Assembly (NCBI RefSeq): GCF_050436995.1
Contig: NC_134771.1
Location: 3,389,501-3,453,500 of the forward strand
Origin: Anticarsia gemmatalis
Taxonomy: Eukaryota > Arthropoda > Insecta > Lepidoptera > Erebidae
Direction: 5' to 3'
Length of the DNA stretch: 64,000 nucleotides
Numbering within the stretch: position 1 is the first letter of the stretch; the number at the start of each line of letters is the position of its first letter. This document shows positions 1-11,400 of this stretch, one piece after another. The translations under genes and the position numbers were made by a program. The notes beneath the pieces were generated by a model. That model was given only the letters and a program-made list of their open reading frames with translations, was not told the DNA's origin and made no database searches.

Positions 1-175
1 GTGGTATATATAGATAGACGCCACGCCAATACCAAGGGGTCGGGATGTCGTGGGTTAGATGTCCATACGGAACAAATATTAGATCAACAAATAGTTTTTT
101 CAGGTCTGGTTGTACTTTGTGTCCGTTGTTTGTATGTTTGTAAAGTCCCACGACTCAAGAAGAATTATAAATGTA
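1..175 (+). repeat. tRNA-derived SINE (family B), cut by the window edge
   Basis: The segment shares its body and tail (ggtctggttgtactttgtg, tccgttgtttgtatgtttg, taaagtccc) with copies near 1572, 2672, 12555 and 48657. The better copies carry a tRNA-like head (tggcgcagtggtt and ggttcgattccc, resembling pol III A and B boxes). The 5' end is missing here. The open frame over it is only a by-product of the repeat. Confidence 0.65.
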
Positions 176-207
176 GCGATTGTCTTTCAAAATTAAAAAA
201 AAAATAT

Positions 208-413
208 ATTTCGGTGAGAAAGTCTTTTCGCACTAGAGCCGTATATCGTAATAAAATCTTTTCTCCACACAAAAAAGCTCGATATTTGGGTACCTCACGA
301 GCTCATTGAAAGAAACCTAATGAACCGTGTACTCATTTGTGATTCTTGAAGCCAAAGAGATTTTATTACAAGTTCATACATACTATAATGCGAAAATACT
401 TTCCCCGACCTAA
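208..413 (+). mobile_element. Mariner-derived MITE, diverged left end
   Basis: The right end (gatttttattac-like, then ccccgacctaa) matches the mariner MITEs at 15034, 21929, 51375 and 61708, and the left end is mutated. The middle still encodes a piece of mariner transposase resembling its helix-turn-helix region (VPHELTE-like). It is too short to be active. Confidence 0.7.
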
Positions 414-753
414 TATTTCGCCATTAACAATGTTGATATGGGTCGTATCAAGTCTCGTTATCCGATCTCTGCCTACCCTTATGAGAAGAAGACGTGATAT
501 TATGTATGTATGTTTGTAAAATACATTAATAATATCACTATAATACTTAATTATTCACTCGACAGTGATTTACTCCAGCTATATTGAATAAAACACCTGT
601 ATAAAGTTATTCAAACAATAAGCTGACTCAAGGTTTAAATTGGGTTACTGGTCATGAAAATTGAGTCAACATATTATATTTCAATATGGAGTATAACAAT
701 TTGTACTTTTATTTGAATTTAATTTTGATTTCGATGTATCGTGCAAAGAGTTT

Positions 754-780
754 TTCATTCATTCATTCGTTCATTCATTC
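754..780 (+). repeat. (TTCA)n microsatellite
   Basis: Six tandem ttca-type units with one ttcg variant. Confidence 0.8.
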
Positions 781-904
781 AACAATTATTGATAGTCTGT
801 AGACTGGGTAGTAAGACCTAAGATATTAAAAAGTTTCGTATTGTCGGTTTAATATACCAATGTATTATGTGGACTTTGATGTCTGATCAAGATTCATAGT
901 AAAC

Positions 905-1156
905 TAAGTCGAGGCGCCCATAGCCAGCTGCGCTCACTGGTCGGTAAACGATCTGTGGGCTAAGCAAACCGTGGCGCGGTCATTCCATAGACAGGTGACC
1001 GCATAATGGTATTTAAACTGGGCGTCTCCGTGCTTCGGAGGGCACGTAAAATGCACGTAAATAATAACAGTCGTTAAGCCACGTCAAAGGCCTTCGGGCG
1101 GCTTGAACAACTTTGACACTAGGTTGACCACTAACCATACGATAAGAATAAGACAT
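905..1156 (+). repeat. SINE-like repeat (family C), near full length
   Basis: This is a repeat with the body tggcgcggtcattccatag, then gtcgttaagccacgtcaaag, and the tail ggttgaccactaaccatacg followed by an ataag-rich end. Copies occur at 50752-50945 (long) and as tails at 5660-5760 and 31893-31985. The variable 5' truncation and shared 3' end fit a retroposed element. Confidence 0.65.
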
Positions 1157-1174
1157 ATTACTGTAACCGACTAA

Positions 1175-1291
1175 CCCCCGGTTTCTGAGGTACATTTATC
1201 GGTAGTTTATCTATTCAATAGCGTTTTTTTATAAAATTTAAACGCCATTGAATAGATAAACTACCGCTAAATGTATCTCAGAAACCGGGGG
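1175..1291. mobile_element. Palindromic MITE (family 1), 117 bp
   Basis: A nearly perfect inverted repeat runs from cccccggtttctgaggtaca to its reverse complement, with a short loop. It is flanked by TAA on both sides, consistent with a 3-bp TWA-type target duplication as in PIF/Harbinger MITEs. At least seven other copies or arms are in this window. Confidence 0.85.
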
Positions 1292-1571
1292 TAAATTGAG
1301 ATATAACTCATCTAAATAACTTCCAAAATAATCCTGGCTCAGTGTTACATATGGTCGTTCAATACGTCACATCGATAATCTACTATTGTACCAAGCGGTG
1401 TCATCCGCCGTACTTTTGGTAAAGTCCAACTACTAACTACGTGTAAACGATTGTGAAACTTCCCAGAAATTCATTAAAATGGGGCGTTTGTTCCCGAGAC
1501 TACAAATATTGAGTTAAATAACCGTATTAAATTACAAACAAACAAACATATTATCTCGTAGTACATTATAT

Positions 1572-1745
1572 TGACTGCCTCCGTGGCGCAGTAGTTTAGG
1601 CGTTTAGGGTTCGATACCCACACGGGACAATTATTTGTGCGATCCACAAATAATTGTTTCGGGTCTGGTTGTACTTTGAGTCCGTTGTTTGTATGTTTGT
1701 AAAAGTCCCCGCGACACAAATGCAAATCTTAGTCCGAGGGTAGTC
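1572..1745 (+). repeat. tRNA-derived SINE (family B)
   Basis: The head ctccgtggcgcagtagttta and the B-box-like ggttcgataccc are followed by the family B body (gggtctggttgtactttgag, tccgttgtttgtatgtttg). It is not a tRNA gene, because the tRNA-like head runs straight into the repeat body. Confidence 0.75.
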
Positions 1746-2109
1746 TTTTAGTCTTTTAGAGGCCTTTAATTCGATAAGATTATGTCAGTCCATCATACCC
1801 TACATATTTTTTATTTATTATAGCAGAATAAAAAGAATTGAGGGAACGCCCCAGAAAGACTTGCAGAAACGACATTGCCCGACCCGAGAATCAAACTCCT
1901 AACCTCAAGATGCGCAGTCAGATAAATCACAAATGCAGTTATATTTTGGGAATTTACAACTACCTACATAGATAATAAAAATAACAGTTTGCGGAATTTC
2001 CCGTAGAAACCCGACAGTGTTCTGCGAATATAATCATAATCGCTTTGGATTCACAAACAAATATACCAAGAGATAACAGCTATATTAATTGTGTTGTTTT
2101 GTTTACAAA

Positions 2110-2166
2110 CCCCCGGTTTCTGAGGTACATTTAGCGGTAGTTTATCTATTTAATAGCGTTTAAACT
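2110..2166. mobile_element. Single arm of palindromic MITE family 1
   Basis: It begins ccccggtttctgaggtacat and ends at the loop sequence. The second arm is absent, so this is a truncated copy. It abuts a SINE that starts about 12 bp downstream. Confidence 0.75.
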
Positions 2167-2177
2167 CATATAAAAAT

Positions 2178-2404
2178 AGTGATAGCCGAGTGGCTTCAGT
2201 TGGCACCTCTCACGCAAGTGGTCGCAGGTTCGAACCCGATGCAACACACCAATGACTTTTCGAAGTTGTATGTTGTTGTAATGCATTTATTGAGGGCATG
2301 CAAAGTCCCCAACCCGCACTTGGCCAGCGTGGTGGACTCAAGGCCTAACCCCTCCCTCATTACGGGAGGAGACCCTTGCCCAGCAGTGGGACAGTAAATG
2401 GGTT
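2178..2404 (+). repeat. tRNA-derived SINE (family A)
   Basis: The head gtgatagccgagtggcttca and the B-box-like ggttcgaaccc are followed by the lepidopteran-type tail (gagacccttgcccagcagtg, ggacagtaaatgggtt). The same family recurs at 8203, 12794, 20868, 52693, 61047 and in fragments. Confidence 0.8.
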
Positions 2405-2671
2405 AAAAAAATCTTTTAAAACAGTCTTACATAACCTCAATCAAAGTGCTTCGATTCTAAAAAAGTGAGTCACATTTTATATACACAAAAACAACTGAAA
2501 CAAGTATTGCCAGCTGTTTAATAAAAATATCATTTACATACATAAATATTCAATATATTTTAAATGGAATCAGTGATGTAACATAAGTATATAGATTTTA
2601 AATTACAACATTTAAAATAATAAACTTTATTTTCATCATTATTTTTTAAAGCAACTGTATTTCTTTTTCTT

Positions 2672-2875
2672 TAAAAAGACGATTCCCGCACTAAGAACTG
2701 CTCTTGTGTCGCGGGGACTTTTACAAACATACAAACAACGGACACAAAGTACAACCAGACTATAAACAACAATTTGTTTATCGCACAAATAATTATTCCG
2801 TGTGGGAATCGAACCCACGACCTCCCGACGCAATGCTAGCGGCGTGGCGACCTTAACCACTGCGCATTAGGCCCA
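2672..2875 (-). repeat. tRNA-derived SINE (family B), minus strand
   Basis: On the minus strand the copy starts with a tRNA-like head (gtggttaaggtcgccacgcc and gtgggttcgattcccacac) and ends with the tgtttgtaaaagtccc body. Confidence 0.75.
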
Positions 2876-3716
2876 TGTAATAGCTTATTGCCATATACCG
2901 AATTACCAAACTCCAGGCTACCAATTGAGAAACCTAATATGAATTAGAAAAGACAGATAGTACTTTGTCCGACCCGGAAATCAAACTAGGGATTTTACGA
3001 TTAGCAGCCTTTGTTTTATTATTGTCGAATCGCTCTGTAAGCAAGCAGTCTACTTGTTTATCAAAATACTTAAAAAAAAACATCTAAAAAGTAAAAAAGA
3101 TGGTGGCTTCTTGTTCAAAGTTGAACACAAAAGAACAAAACGTTCCCACAATTAAAACATTTAAAAAAGAATAGAAATTGAAATTTGAAACGCGTCGACC
3201 AATGAGCGGTCGCCAAAATTGGTGCTGCTCACTTTCAAAGAACGTGATTGGTTAACTAACTAAGTCTATGACCCGTAATTGGTCAGAATGCAATGGCGGA
3301 CGACAGTTTGCTTTCTCTAATTGTCTATGACTTTCGCTGGTTTTCGCTAAGTATTTTTTTTTATTGTTTTCTAAACGTTTAAGGGAATTGTCGTGAATGA
3401 GGAAATGTGCGGCCTGGTTTTGAGGTCAGAAGATAATTTGTTTACCTATAGTTAGTCTAAATATCTTAAAACTAACTTGAATAGGTATAAGCATATGATT
3501 GGTTGGTAACTAGGCAGTTTAGGAACTATAGAATAGATTTTTGAAGAAATAAATTAGGAGGTCGAAATCATATCGTAGTAAGCTATCTCTTTCTGGAGAT
3601 ACATAATTGGGACCAACATATGTACTAAAGATCGTTTGTCCTGTAAAAGAGGCTTTATATTTTTTTTCATTATCATGTTACGTTACCAATAAATAATTCT
3701 CTATGTGCCTATACTC
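2876..3716. other. Non-coding interval
   Basis: AT-rich unique-looking sequence. Open frames are short and lack coding character. No gene or repeat boundary was recognised. Confidence 0.4.
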
Positions 3717-3965
3717 TAACTATGTTGTAGTCGGCTTCTAGTCTTACACGATACAGCTGAATACCAGTATTTTACATGGAGCGACTGCCTATCTGATCTC
3801 CACAACCCAGTTACATGGGTTTTAACACGATACCCCCCGGTAAGACTAGTTGTCAGACTTTCAAACTTCTGACTAATGATAAGACTGGTTGTCAGACTTT
3901 CAAGGTTCTGACTACTATTAACGACTGACAAAGATCTTTGAAAATGACAACTGGCAGTCCGATTG
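3717..3965 (-). repeat. Dispersed repeat (family D), minus strand
   Basis: It matches the sequences at 18341-18600, 54916-55055 and 56434-56592. Landmarks read on the minus strand are aaagatctttg, gaaagtctgacaaccagtct, ggtatcgtgtt and ggaggtc. A roughly 40-bp piece (aagactggttgtcagacttt) is duplicated inside this copy. The class is uncertain and a SINE or LINE 3' end is possible. Confidence 0.65.
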
Positions 3966-4031
3966 CATACTACTATTTTGAATCAACGAGCTATCGAATA
4001 ATTTTGTATGAAAATCTGATGAGCGCTTCTA

Positions 4032-4150
4032 GCCCTCGGTTTCTGATGCACATTTAGCGATAGTTTATCTATTCAATAGCGTTAAAACTCATACAAAAAT
4101 ACCGCTATTGAATAGGTAAACTACCGCTTAATGTACTCAGAAACCGGGGG
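4032..4150. mobile_element. Palindromic MITE family 1
   Basis: Inverted arms (ccctcggtttctgatgcac... and ...tactcagaaaccggggg) are flanked by TAG on both sides. This fits a 3-bp duplication of the TNA/TNG type seen at other copies. Confidence 0.8.
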
Positions 4151-5370
4151 TAGCAGATGTAGAAACTATAAGTAGTTGCAGTGCATTTTAAATGTAAAAT
4201 TCTCGATACTCGATGGTTACGATTGAAGAGAATCGCGCTACGGGACCCACAATTTAACATACCTTCGGAGACAGAGAATCTCGATATGTACAAGATACTC
4301 ACCTATCTACAAACCAACCTCGGTGACAGGAGCTTAACCTGAGAGATCGAATCTCTAGCTAAAATGATGAACTATGACGTCACTATTCTAGTAAACACAA
4401 GCAATAAACAATAACGGCCGGGTCAATGCCTGAAGAGGCATTACTATAACCGGGTTATATGATCCTTGAATGTAATTGTGCAACAAAGGGTTATGCGTGT
4501 GCATCTGTAGTTATAATAGTAACATTTGCGTGTCTGTTAATTGTGTAATGCACCCGTTTTGCTAAATTTACCAGTTTTTTTTGTTTTACCGTGAACTCTG
4601 TTTTAAATCGGAATTGTAGTACAAAATTTTGCTTATATGTTGCCCTGTAAATTATTTTATAATGTTTTAAACTAGAATCATTTGTGGCATAAAATCTAGC
4701 TTATATGTAGCTAAAAAAATTCTTTTATAAACCAGTAAAAGTTCCATTGTTTTGGGTAAGCCTTTCATAGATTACCGTGGATACAGGAACGTGTAAAACA
4801 CATAGCCCTTTGCGTAACGCAGTTGGGTAAAAAGGCATCTCATGTAAATAGTTAAAACTATTTTGAAAAACTTAGTTATTTTTAATTTTCAGGCAGATAC
4901 TTACATTTATACAGACAGACCGACAGATCTACCTTAGACGCGCACTCATTTCGTTTGGCTATCCTATTTTAGGACAGATTGATTAAAAATAAATACCTAA
5001 CTTATAATATTTGGTTTTTGGTATTATTTGGTGGTCTTCATCTACCGTTGTGCTAAATATAAAAATCAGCGGTTTAATCATAAAAGTGTAATAGAAATAC
5101 ATTCGCATTATCAATATTAGTGTACTATAGATAGTATAAATGTTGTTGATAAAAAATCCTACGTTATATTCGGTATACAAATCTGGGATATTCTGGGACG
5201 ATTATTTGTGGCCACTCATATCCTGCGGTACTAAAACCGGACTGATGATACGTTTGAAATTCTACGAAATGGTATTAGTCACTTGTTATAACGGTTAAGG
5301 AAAATCTTTGTATGTGGACTTTGGACTGCTCTTCCCGGGCATTAAAATTATTTTATTTGAGTTGGGAAAA
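4151..5370. other. Non-coding interval
   Basis: AT-rich sequence without a convincing coding exon. Short minus-strand frames at 4105-4302 and 4983-5180 have no coding features, and the first overlaps the MITE. Confidence 0.4.
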
Positions 5371-5618
5371 TCTATACTTATATTATAACGCTGAAGTTTG
5401 TTTGTTTGAACACGGTAATCTCAAGAACTACTGGCCCGATTTGAAAAATTCTTTCAGTGTTAGATAGCCCATTTATCGAGGAAGGCTATAGGCTATATAT
5501 CATCACGCTACGGCACCAAAAGGAGCAGAGTAGACCAGTAAAAAACGTTACAAAATCGGGGAAAATTATGACCCATTCTCTCTTATGTGACGCAAGCGAA
5601 GTTGCGCGGGTCAGCTAG
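5371..5618 (+). mobile_element. Non-autonomous Helitron-like element
   Basis: It starts TCtatacttatattataacg, ends gcgcgggtcagCTAG, and sits between A on the left and T on the right. These are the hallmarks of Helitron insertion (5' TC, 3' CTRR, A^T site). Related copies lie at 7386-7636 (minus) and 20237-20552. No Rep/helicase gene is present. Confidence 0.7.
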
Positions 5619-5659
5619 TAGTAGATAAATTATAATGTGTGTATTAAAGACGATTTGTC

Positions 5660-5760
5660 ATCAACTAAGATAATTGTCGTTAAGCCATGTCAAAGGCTTT
5701 CGGGCAGCTTGAACAAATTTGACACTAGGTTGACCACTAACCATACGATAAGAAGAAGAA
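5660..5760 (+). repeat. SINE-like family C tail
   Basis: A 5'-truncated copy: gtcgttaagccatgtcaaag through ggttgaccactaaccatacg, ending in an agaagaagaag run. Confidence 0.7.
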
Positions 5761-6796
5761 GACTGGCACTGCTATTCCTAGGGCAAAACCCAAAAGATTA
5801 TTCTAGAATGAATCACTACACTTCTACCAGTTTTACCACAACAAAAGCTTTCCTCGTCTTATGACACATAAAAATTGTCTTTAGTAGTAAAAATGTACCA
5901 AACAAAGGCGTATGAGTCAGTAGTTATTTATGCGTAATGACGTCATAGCGCGGGACAATATCTTGTAGCTTTTTACTGAATAATAACGGATCGGTCAGGG
6001 CTAAACATTTACATATGTCAATTGTCAATATATGTATAAGTATGTTTATAACTAGTAATTTATACTTCGACAACATAGAATAGGAATGTTCTGATATTTT
6101 CTCGCGAAAATACTGTGATTTTCTTTTTCTTGTCCTTATCTCACGTAACTTAGGGTCGGCAGGCACAACATATTTTCTCTTAAAACATGCTGTAAAGGGG
6201 AATTGACTGAGGTTTTCGCAACCAGCTGCCTGCCTGACGAAAACCTTTCTAGGGGATAAAACAACTTAACTGCTCGGTCGGTTATCCGTCCCACCGGGCT
6301 ATAAGAGTGAAGGAATAGAGAGTGTACCTACCTGTGTATTGTGCACACACTTAAGCACTAAACTAAATCTGACTAAACTGAAAACTGGCCACCGAGGCCG
6401 GATCGGCAGGGACTTTATTATTATTAAAAATAAATATATTTTCAACATAGACAAAAAATTATGTTGTTAATGATTAAACGATAAACGATTCTAAAATGTT
6501 GTCATATATTCGTATAGGTATTATTATTTTTAACAAAGTGCCTTTCAAATATCCTAGATTTACTTAAATTTGTTTGGATAAAATACAAATAAGAATTTCA
6601 CAAACTTTGTATTCAAACCCCATACTTCGTCACCAGTTACCAACTTATCTAACTATTACGTGTACATTAGCCTTAACTACGTAATCACAAAACATTTTCA
6701 CTTCAAAAACGATAAAAAAACAAAAATTTCCAGTACTCAAAAACTACCTCACTTTTTGTCCATACTAGAAGTTTCTAATACAACTTTTTGCTTAGA
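5761..6796. other. Non-coding interval
   Basis: No gene recognised. The part near 6330-6420 (gtgtattgtgcacacactta, ggccaccgaggccgg) recalls the dispersed family E element at 18716, but the match is partial. Confidence 0.35.
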
Positions 6797-7077
6797 GCGC
6801 GTTCCCACTATGTCGTGACGACCGATAATCGTGTTGTTTTAAGTCTCGTGGCTTATATGTTTAAATGTAGGTGTTCACATATAAAACGACACGACTTACT
6901 GTCGTCTACGACATTTTTTTGCAGTGACGACAGATTACCGTGACAGTGGGGACGGCTAGATACGACAGTCACTAAACGATAAAATTTTGTGACGACAAAC
7001 AATCGTTATAATAGGAACAGCTAGAGACGACAGTCGTCCAACGATAAATTAATCGTTACGACATAGTGGGAACGCGC
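6797..7077. mobile_element. MITE with gcgcgttcccactatgtcgt terminal inverted repeats
   Basis: The left end gcgcgttcccactatgtcgt is mirrored at the right end (acgacatagtgggaacgcgc). The interior is full of short cgacagt/actgtcg inverted pieces. No open frame is present. The target duplication could not be fixed, so the superfamily is not assigned. Confidence 0.75.
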
Positions 7078-7385
7078 CTTTGCGTTTAAATTACAAAATG
7101 ACATAAGCAAAAACTCTTCAAATGACAGTTTCGTACTAATTCTAAGCCACTAGTCCGCTATAGTGCTGTCCTTGTCTCTCTTGTGTTAAAAGTGTTGTTG
7201 TCTCACTCCCTCGCCCGCGTTTGGTTTACCGTTAAACAGTTCTTGTTTACCACAGCTGTTTTCATTCATCAACATGTTGTAGAAAGTACTTGTTTTATGT
7301 GTATTTTTATATTATTTTGCTTATAGTTGGACCACATTGAGAACAAGAAATTGTATTCTGATATATGCTTGAAATATTCTAAATA

Positions 7386-7636
7386 GCTGACCCGCGCAAC
7401 TTCGCTTGCGTCACATTAGAGAGAATGGGTCAAAATTTTCCCCGTTTTTGAAACATTTTTTGCTGGTACTTTGCTCCTACTGGTCGTAGCGTGATGATAT
7501 ATAGCCTACAACCTTCCTCGACAAATGGGCTATCTAACACTGAAAGAACTTTTCAAATCGGATCAGTAGTTTCTGAGATTAGCGCGTTCAAACAAACAAA
7601 CAAACAAACTCTTCAGCTTTATAATATTAGTATAGA
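7386..7636 (-). mobile_element. Non-autonomous Helitron-like element, minus strand
   Basis: This is the reverse orientation of the element at 5371. On the minus strand it starts tctatactaatattataaag and ends gcgcgggtcagct, and the final CTAG is altered. The 71-residue open frame over it is a by-product. Confidence 0.65.
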
Positions 7637-8129
7637 TTTCACTAAATATAAAAGTAAAAAATACCATTTTTTTACGGCATGCTTAGGTCTGTCAGTTAAT
7701 TACTAAATTAAATACAAGTTATTAACATTTTTTTACAAGAAATTCCCAAGAGCAGTTAAATATTTAAACGTTTAGCAATAATGTACCTTAAGAAGATTCT
7801 GACATAGGATATACCTACATAAAATCAAAATGTGAAGAATCTTTGAAACCTTCCATAGGGAAAACCAAGCGTTATAGTCCATTAGACTACAGCCACTAAT
7901 AAAATTTATATACAGGAAAAGTCATTGTACTAACATATAGGACAAAGAAACAGAAATAATAATAGGTATTATAATATATGTTGTCAAAATGCAAGGATAA
8001 AAACAGTGTTTGCCTTTAGAATATTTTTTTAAAGACTGAAAGTTGTACGCCTTGCAATCTGTCAAAGTTGCATTACTTATTATTTATTTTGTACATTATA
8101 AATAAAAAAAAATCTAGTAAAATTAAAAG
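7637..8129. other. Non-coding interval
   Basis: AT-rich sequence. No gene or complete repeat seen. Confidence 0.4.
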
Positions 8130-8490
8130 TGACTGCCTCTGAAGCGCGGTCGGTAGTGTATCTGCCTGACTACGAGGTCCCGAGTTCATTTGGATGAAGC
8201 TTTTACCAGGGTAAAAGCAGTAGGATAAGTTGGTATTACAAGTGGTTGCAGGTCCGAGGCAACACACCAATGACGTTTCAGAGTTATGTGTGTGTTAGAG
8301 ATAATTATCACTTGTTCCAACGGTGAAGGAAACATCGTGATGCAACATTGGATGCCCGAGAGTTCTTTAAAACAGTTCTTGAAGGTATTCAAAGTCCCCA
8401 ACGTGCACTTGGCCAGGGTGGTGGACTCAAGACCTAGCCACTCTCTCGATACGGTAGGAGACCGTAGCCTTGCAGTGGGAAATTAAAGTG
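8130..8490 (+). repeat. Composite SINE: a tRNA-like head joined to a family A body
   Basis: A head of the gtggcgcggtcggta type (gtgactgcctctgaagcgcg) is followed about 70 bp later by a family A body (gtggttgcaggtccgaggca ... aaggaaacatcgtga ... cagtgggaaattaa). The two parts come from different SINE families. It could be a recombinant SINE or one insertion into another. Confidence 0.6.
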
Positions 8491-9711
8491 TGATTTTTTT
8501 TTCCAAATTAAATATTTTTCAGCTAACCTGGTCATCTAATCTATTGCTTCTTACTTGCAACTTGATTATATACCGCGTCTTAGAGCTCCACAAAAATGTT
8601 GCCATGCAATAAAATTTTACACCAAAATAAATACTCATATCATGTCTATTTTCTCCAAATAGTCTGTCAATCAACCTCTGTACATAAAAGACGTTCAATT
8701 CGCTTTCACTGATCGCTTTCAATCGAATAAGTTATCAATAAACTCATATTCATTGTTATGGGTACCATAAACTACGACCGTATATGTTGTGTACTCCTTT
8801 TGAGTTTGTGGACGTGTTAGAGTGTATTTTTTGTGGCTGGTAACATTAGGGGGTCGTATTTAAGTGCTTTCCCTCCTAAAATACGTTTTGAAATTTGGTT
8901 TAAAGTATAATATTTCATTTTCAGGTCATTAACAAAAAAAAAGATTCTGGACTACATTTTCTATTAAAATATTGTTTGTGTTTAGATGGTGTTTGACGCG
9001 AATTTAGTTTGTTTCTTTAATTTATATTGCTCTGAACACTTTATAGGCAATTTATAATATAATTTTATTTTCACTACTTCAATCCAGAATATCGATTTCA
9101 TTGGGACAATTATAACCAATTTAACATTGGTAGCCCTTGTATTTTTCTTAACCTAGAAATCAACTCCGAATCCGACACTCATTTATTTTGTTGTGATGAT
9201 AATTTTTTGAGCACTTCTTTTATCGAAACATTAATCCTGGGTTTTTACAATCACCATTATTGTTTGTTTCACCATAAATTAAGTACTAGGTACTGCTTTG
9301 AGTAAGAAACTGTACCAAACCTCTCAAGAAATACAACGCGAAACTATTTGTTTATAAACTTAAAACGACAATTTACAAGGCCGTTTCGCAATTCCGACCC
9401 TAACCTAATAATACTTCATTTTCATAATTATGCTAAATTTGTATAAAACCAACTGGTTTGGCAACTTAGGCATATTTTGCGATGTGATTGATGGCAAAAT
9501 AAATAACTGAATTTGTAATTTATTTTTTGTATGTTTGTGTGATATCACCTGTTCGTGTATTGCGTAGAATATGAACAAATAAGTAGCCAAACTGTAAACG
9601 GTATATTTTAATATTTTAAATATCTTTAAGTTAAAAACCAATTTGAGATTATATTGGTTCGATTCAAGGAATTATTTTAACTTTCCTACCAATCCCGACT
9701 TTCCTACATAA
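8491..9711. other. Non-coding interval
   Basis: AT-rich sequence. The 65-80 residue frames on the minus strand show no recognisable domain or splice structure. Confidence 0.4.
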
Positions 9712-9931
9712 TACTATAAATGCGAAAGTAATTCTGCCTGTCTGTCTTTTACGCTTTCACGTCTAAACTACTGAGCCGATTTTAATGACATTTGTACCGA
9801 GATAGAGAATTTAGGCTACTGTTCGTCGCCAAAACGGGATAAGAAAGGGTAAGAAGAGGGAACGGATGTTTGTATGTAAATTCTGTACCAAGTCACTTAA
9901 CCATACGGACGAAGCCGCGAGAAAAAGCTAG
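9712..9931 (+). mobile_element. Helitron-like non-autonomous element
   Basis: It starts TCctacataatactataaat gcgaaag and ends with gacgaagccgcgagaaaaag-ctag followed by T. It has the same architecture as the 23831-24056 element. Confidence 0.6.
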
Positions 9932-10112
9932 TTCTGAATATTTGTTTCTGTCAAAAACATAAAAAATACTGGCCTAAGTATAAATAATATTAAACTACCC
10001 GCGTCTTCAACTGGATTTTTCCCAGTCTCAATATCATTATAATAGAAAGATTAATAACTTAAAGCAAGTGTTATTATATTGATGTTATCCTTAAGGTGAC
10101 GTCATTATATGT

Positions 10113-11032
10113 CGACGCCCCCAAGGAATAAACCGGTAATCGCAAAAATCTAATTTTACAGGAGAAATGTTTTAGTGTTTTTCAGGTATAACTTTTCTAT
10201 AAAAGGTAATTATGACAACATTGTCATATGGAGGGAAAGCTAATTTTTTTTCTAATAGTTAAAAATAACCTGTGAAATTATTGTATATACACAGGATTAG
10301 TAAATCGCCAAAATACATAATACCGAAAATGGTTTCAAACACTTTTAAAGGTAATGATATATTAGGATCTTCACTTATTAATATTATTCCAGCAATGTTT
10401 ACTTACAGAGTTATTCTTGTGAATTTCTTAAAAATCATAGACATAATATAAGTTTACTGAATTATCGAACGTGTTTTTACATTACAGAGGGTGATTGTAA
10501 TATTCAGTTACCGACTTATTACGGTGAAAAATTAATAACCATAGAAGTGTAAATAATTGTAACAGTTATCGCGTACGCCCTGTATTTGTCTCGGTGTGAG
10601 TAATGTGCATTACATGTAGCGACATGTTCTTGATTCGTCGAGCGCGGGCCAGTTAACGCCAATACATATCTTAAGGTCTCAAATGATTACTGTAATAGAG
10701 TATTACCGAAAATATCGGCCTAAAAATTTACGAGAATAAACCCGTAATCGCGTTAGCCAGAAGATTTTAGGGAATATTTTACAGTAATATTTCTTTACCG
10801 AAATTTGGGCATATAATTTAATTTGTAATAAGGTATAGCGGTATTTGTCACGTAAATAAAAATAAAAAAGAATCCATGGAACAAACATGTCATAACGGAA
10901 ATCATTGAAAATTTTGGGAGAAAAAATCTGAAAAAAATTGTATAGGTGTATTCACACCCATAGATACCGAAAATGTAATAACAATAAAAAGTCGGTAATA
11001 GTATAATACCGGTTTATTCCTTGGGGGCATCG
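10113..11032. mobile_element. 920-bp non-autonomous DNA transposon, 4-bp ATGT target duplication
   Basis: The ends are inverted repeats of about 26 bp beginning CGAYGCCCCCAAGGAATAAA (one mismatch), and ATGT stands directly outside both ends (10109-10112 and 11033-11036). The interior has several taccgaaaat-type motifs in both orientations and no long frame. A 4-bp duplication is reported for few DNA-transposon superfamilies (for example Sola). The assignment is left open. Confidence 0.8.
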
Positions 11033-11149
11033 ATGTATATATTTAATAGACAAAAAAACTAATCGTTTTTGTATCCTGTTATATTATGCTGTTCAATCTA
11101 TACCACTATCGTAAAGAGAGCAAGAACTGTTGGTTTTTTGTTAGGGTGT

Positions 11150-11319
11150 TATCTCCGAAACTACTAAACGGATTTGAATAGGCTCCTCCCTATATTACCT
11201 TATATATAAGGTAATATATTACTATCTTTTCACCTTCTTTGGCAGGAAATTCCCAGAAATCCTTTCTTAGCGGATGCCTACGTCATAACATCTACCTGCA
11301 TTCCAAATTTCAGGCCTAT
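11150..11319 (+). mobile_element. Fragment of a dispersed Helitron-like repeat
   Basis: The stretch cggatgcctacgtcataaca, then tctacctgcattccaaattt, matches 16555-16605 closely, so both belong to one family. It is interrupted on the right by a palindromic MITE. Confidence 0.55.
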
Positions 11320-11400
11320 CCCCCGGTTTCTGAGGTACATTTAGCGGTAGTTTATCTATTCAATTGCGTATTTTTTTGTACGCGTTTTAACGCTATTGAA
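11320..11400. mobile_element. Palindromic MITE family 1, right arm truncated
   Basis: The left arm cccccggtttctgaggtaca is complete. The right arm stops after about 12 bp (aacgctattgaa). It is inserted in the preceding repeat. Confidence 0.75.

Noticed and set aside
754..780. Possible telomeric or satellite repeat
   Set aside because: It is a short TTCA microsatellite and not the insect TTAGG telomere repeat.
1572..1640. tRNA gene (also considered at 2200, 2830, 12700, 47940, 52700 and 63180)
   Set aside because: A- and B-box-like pieces are present but no clean cloverleaf closes, and each runs into a shared repeat body. They are SINE heads.
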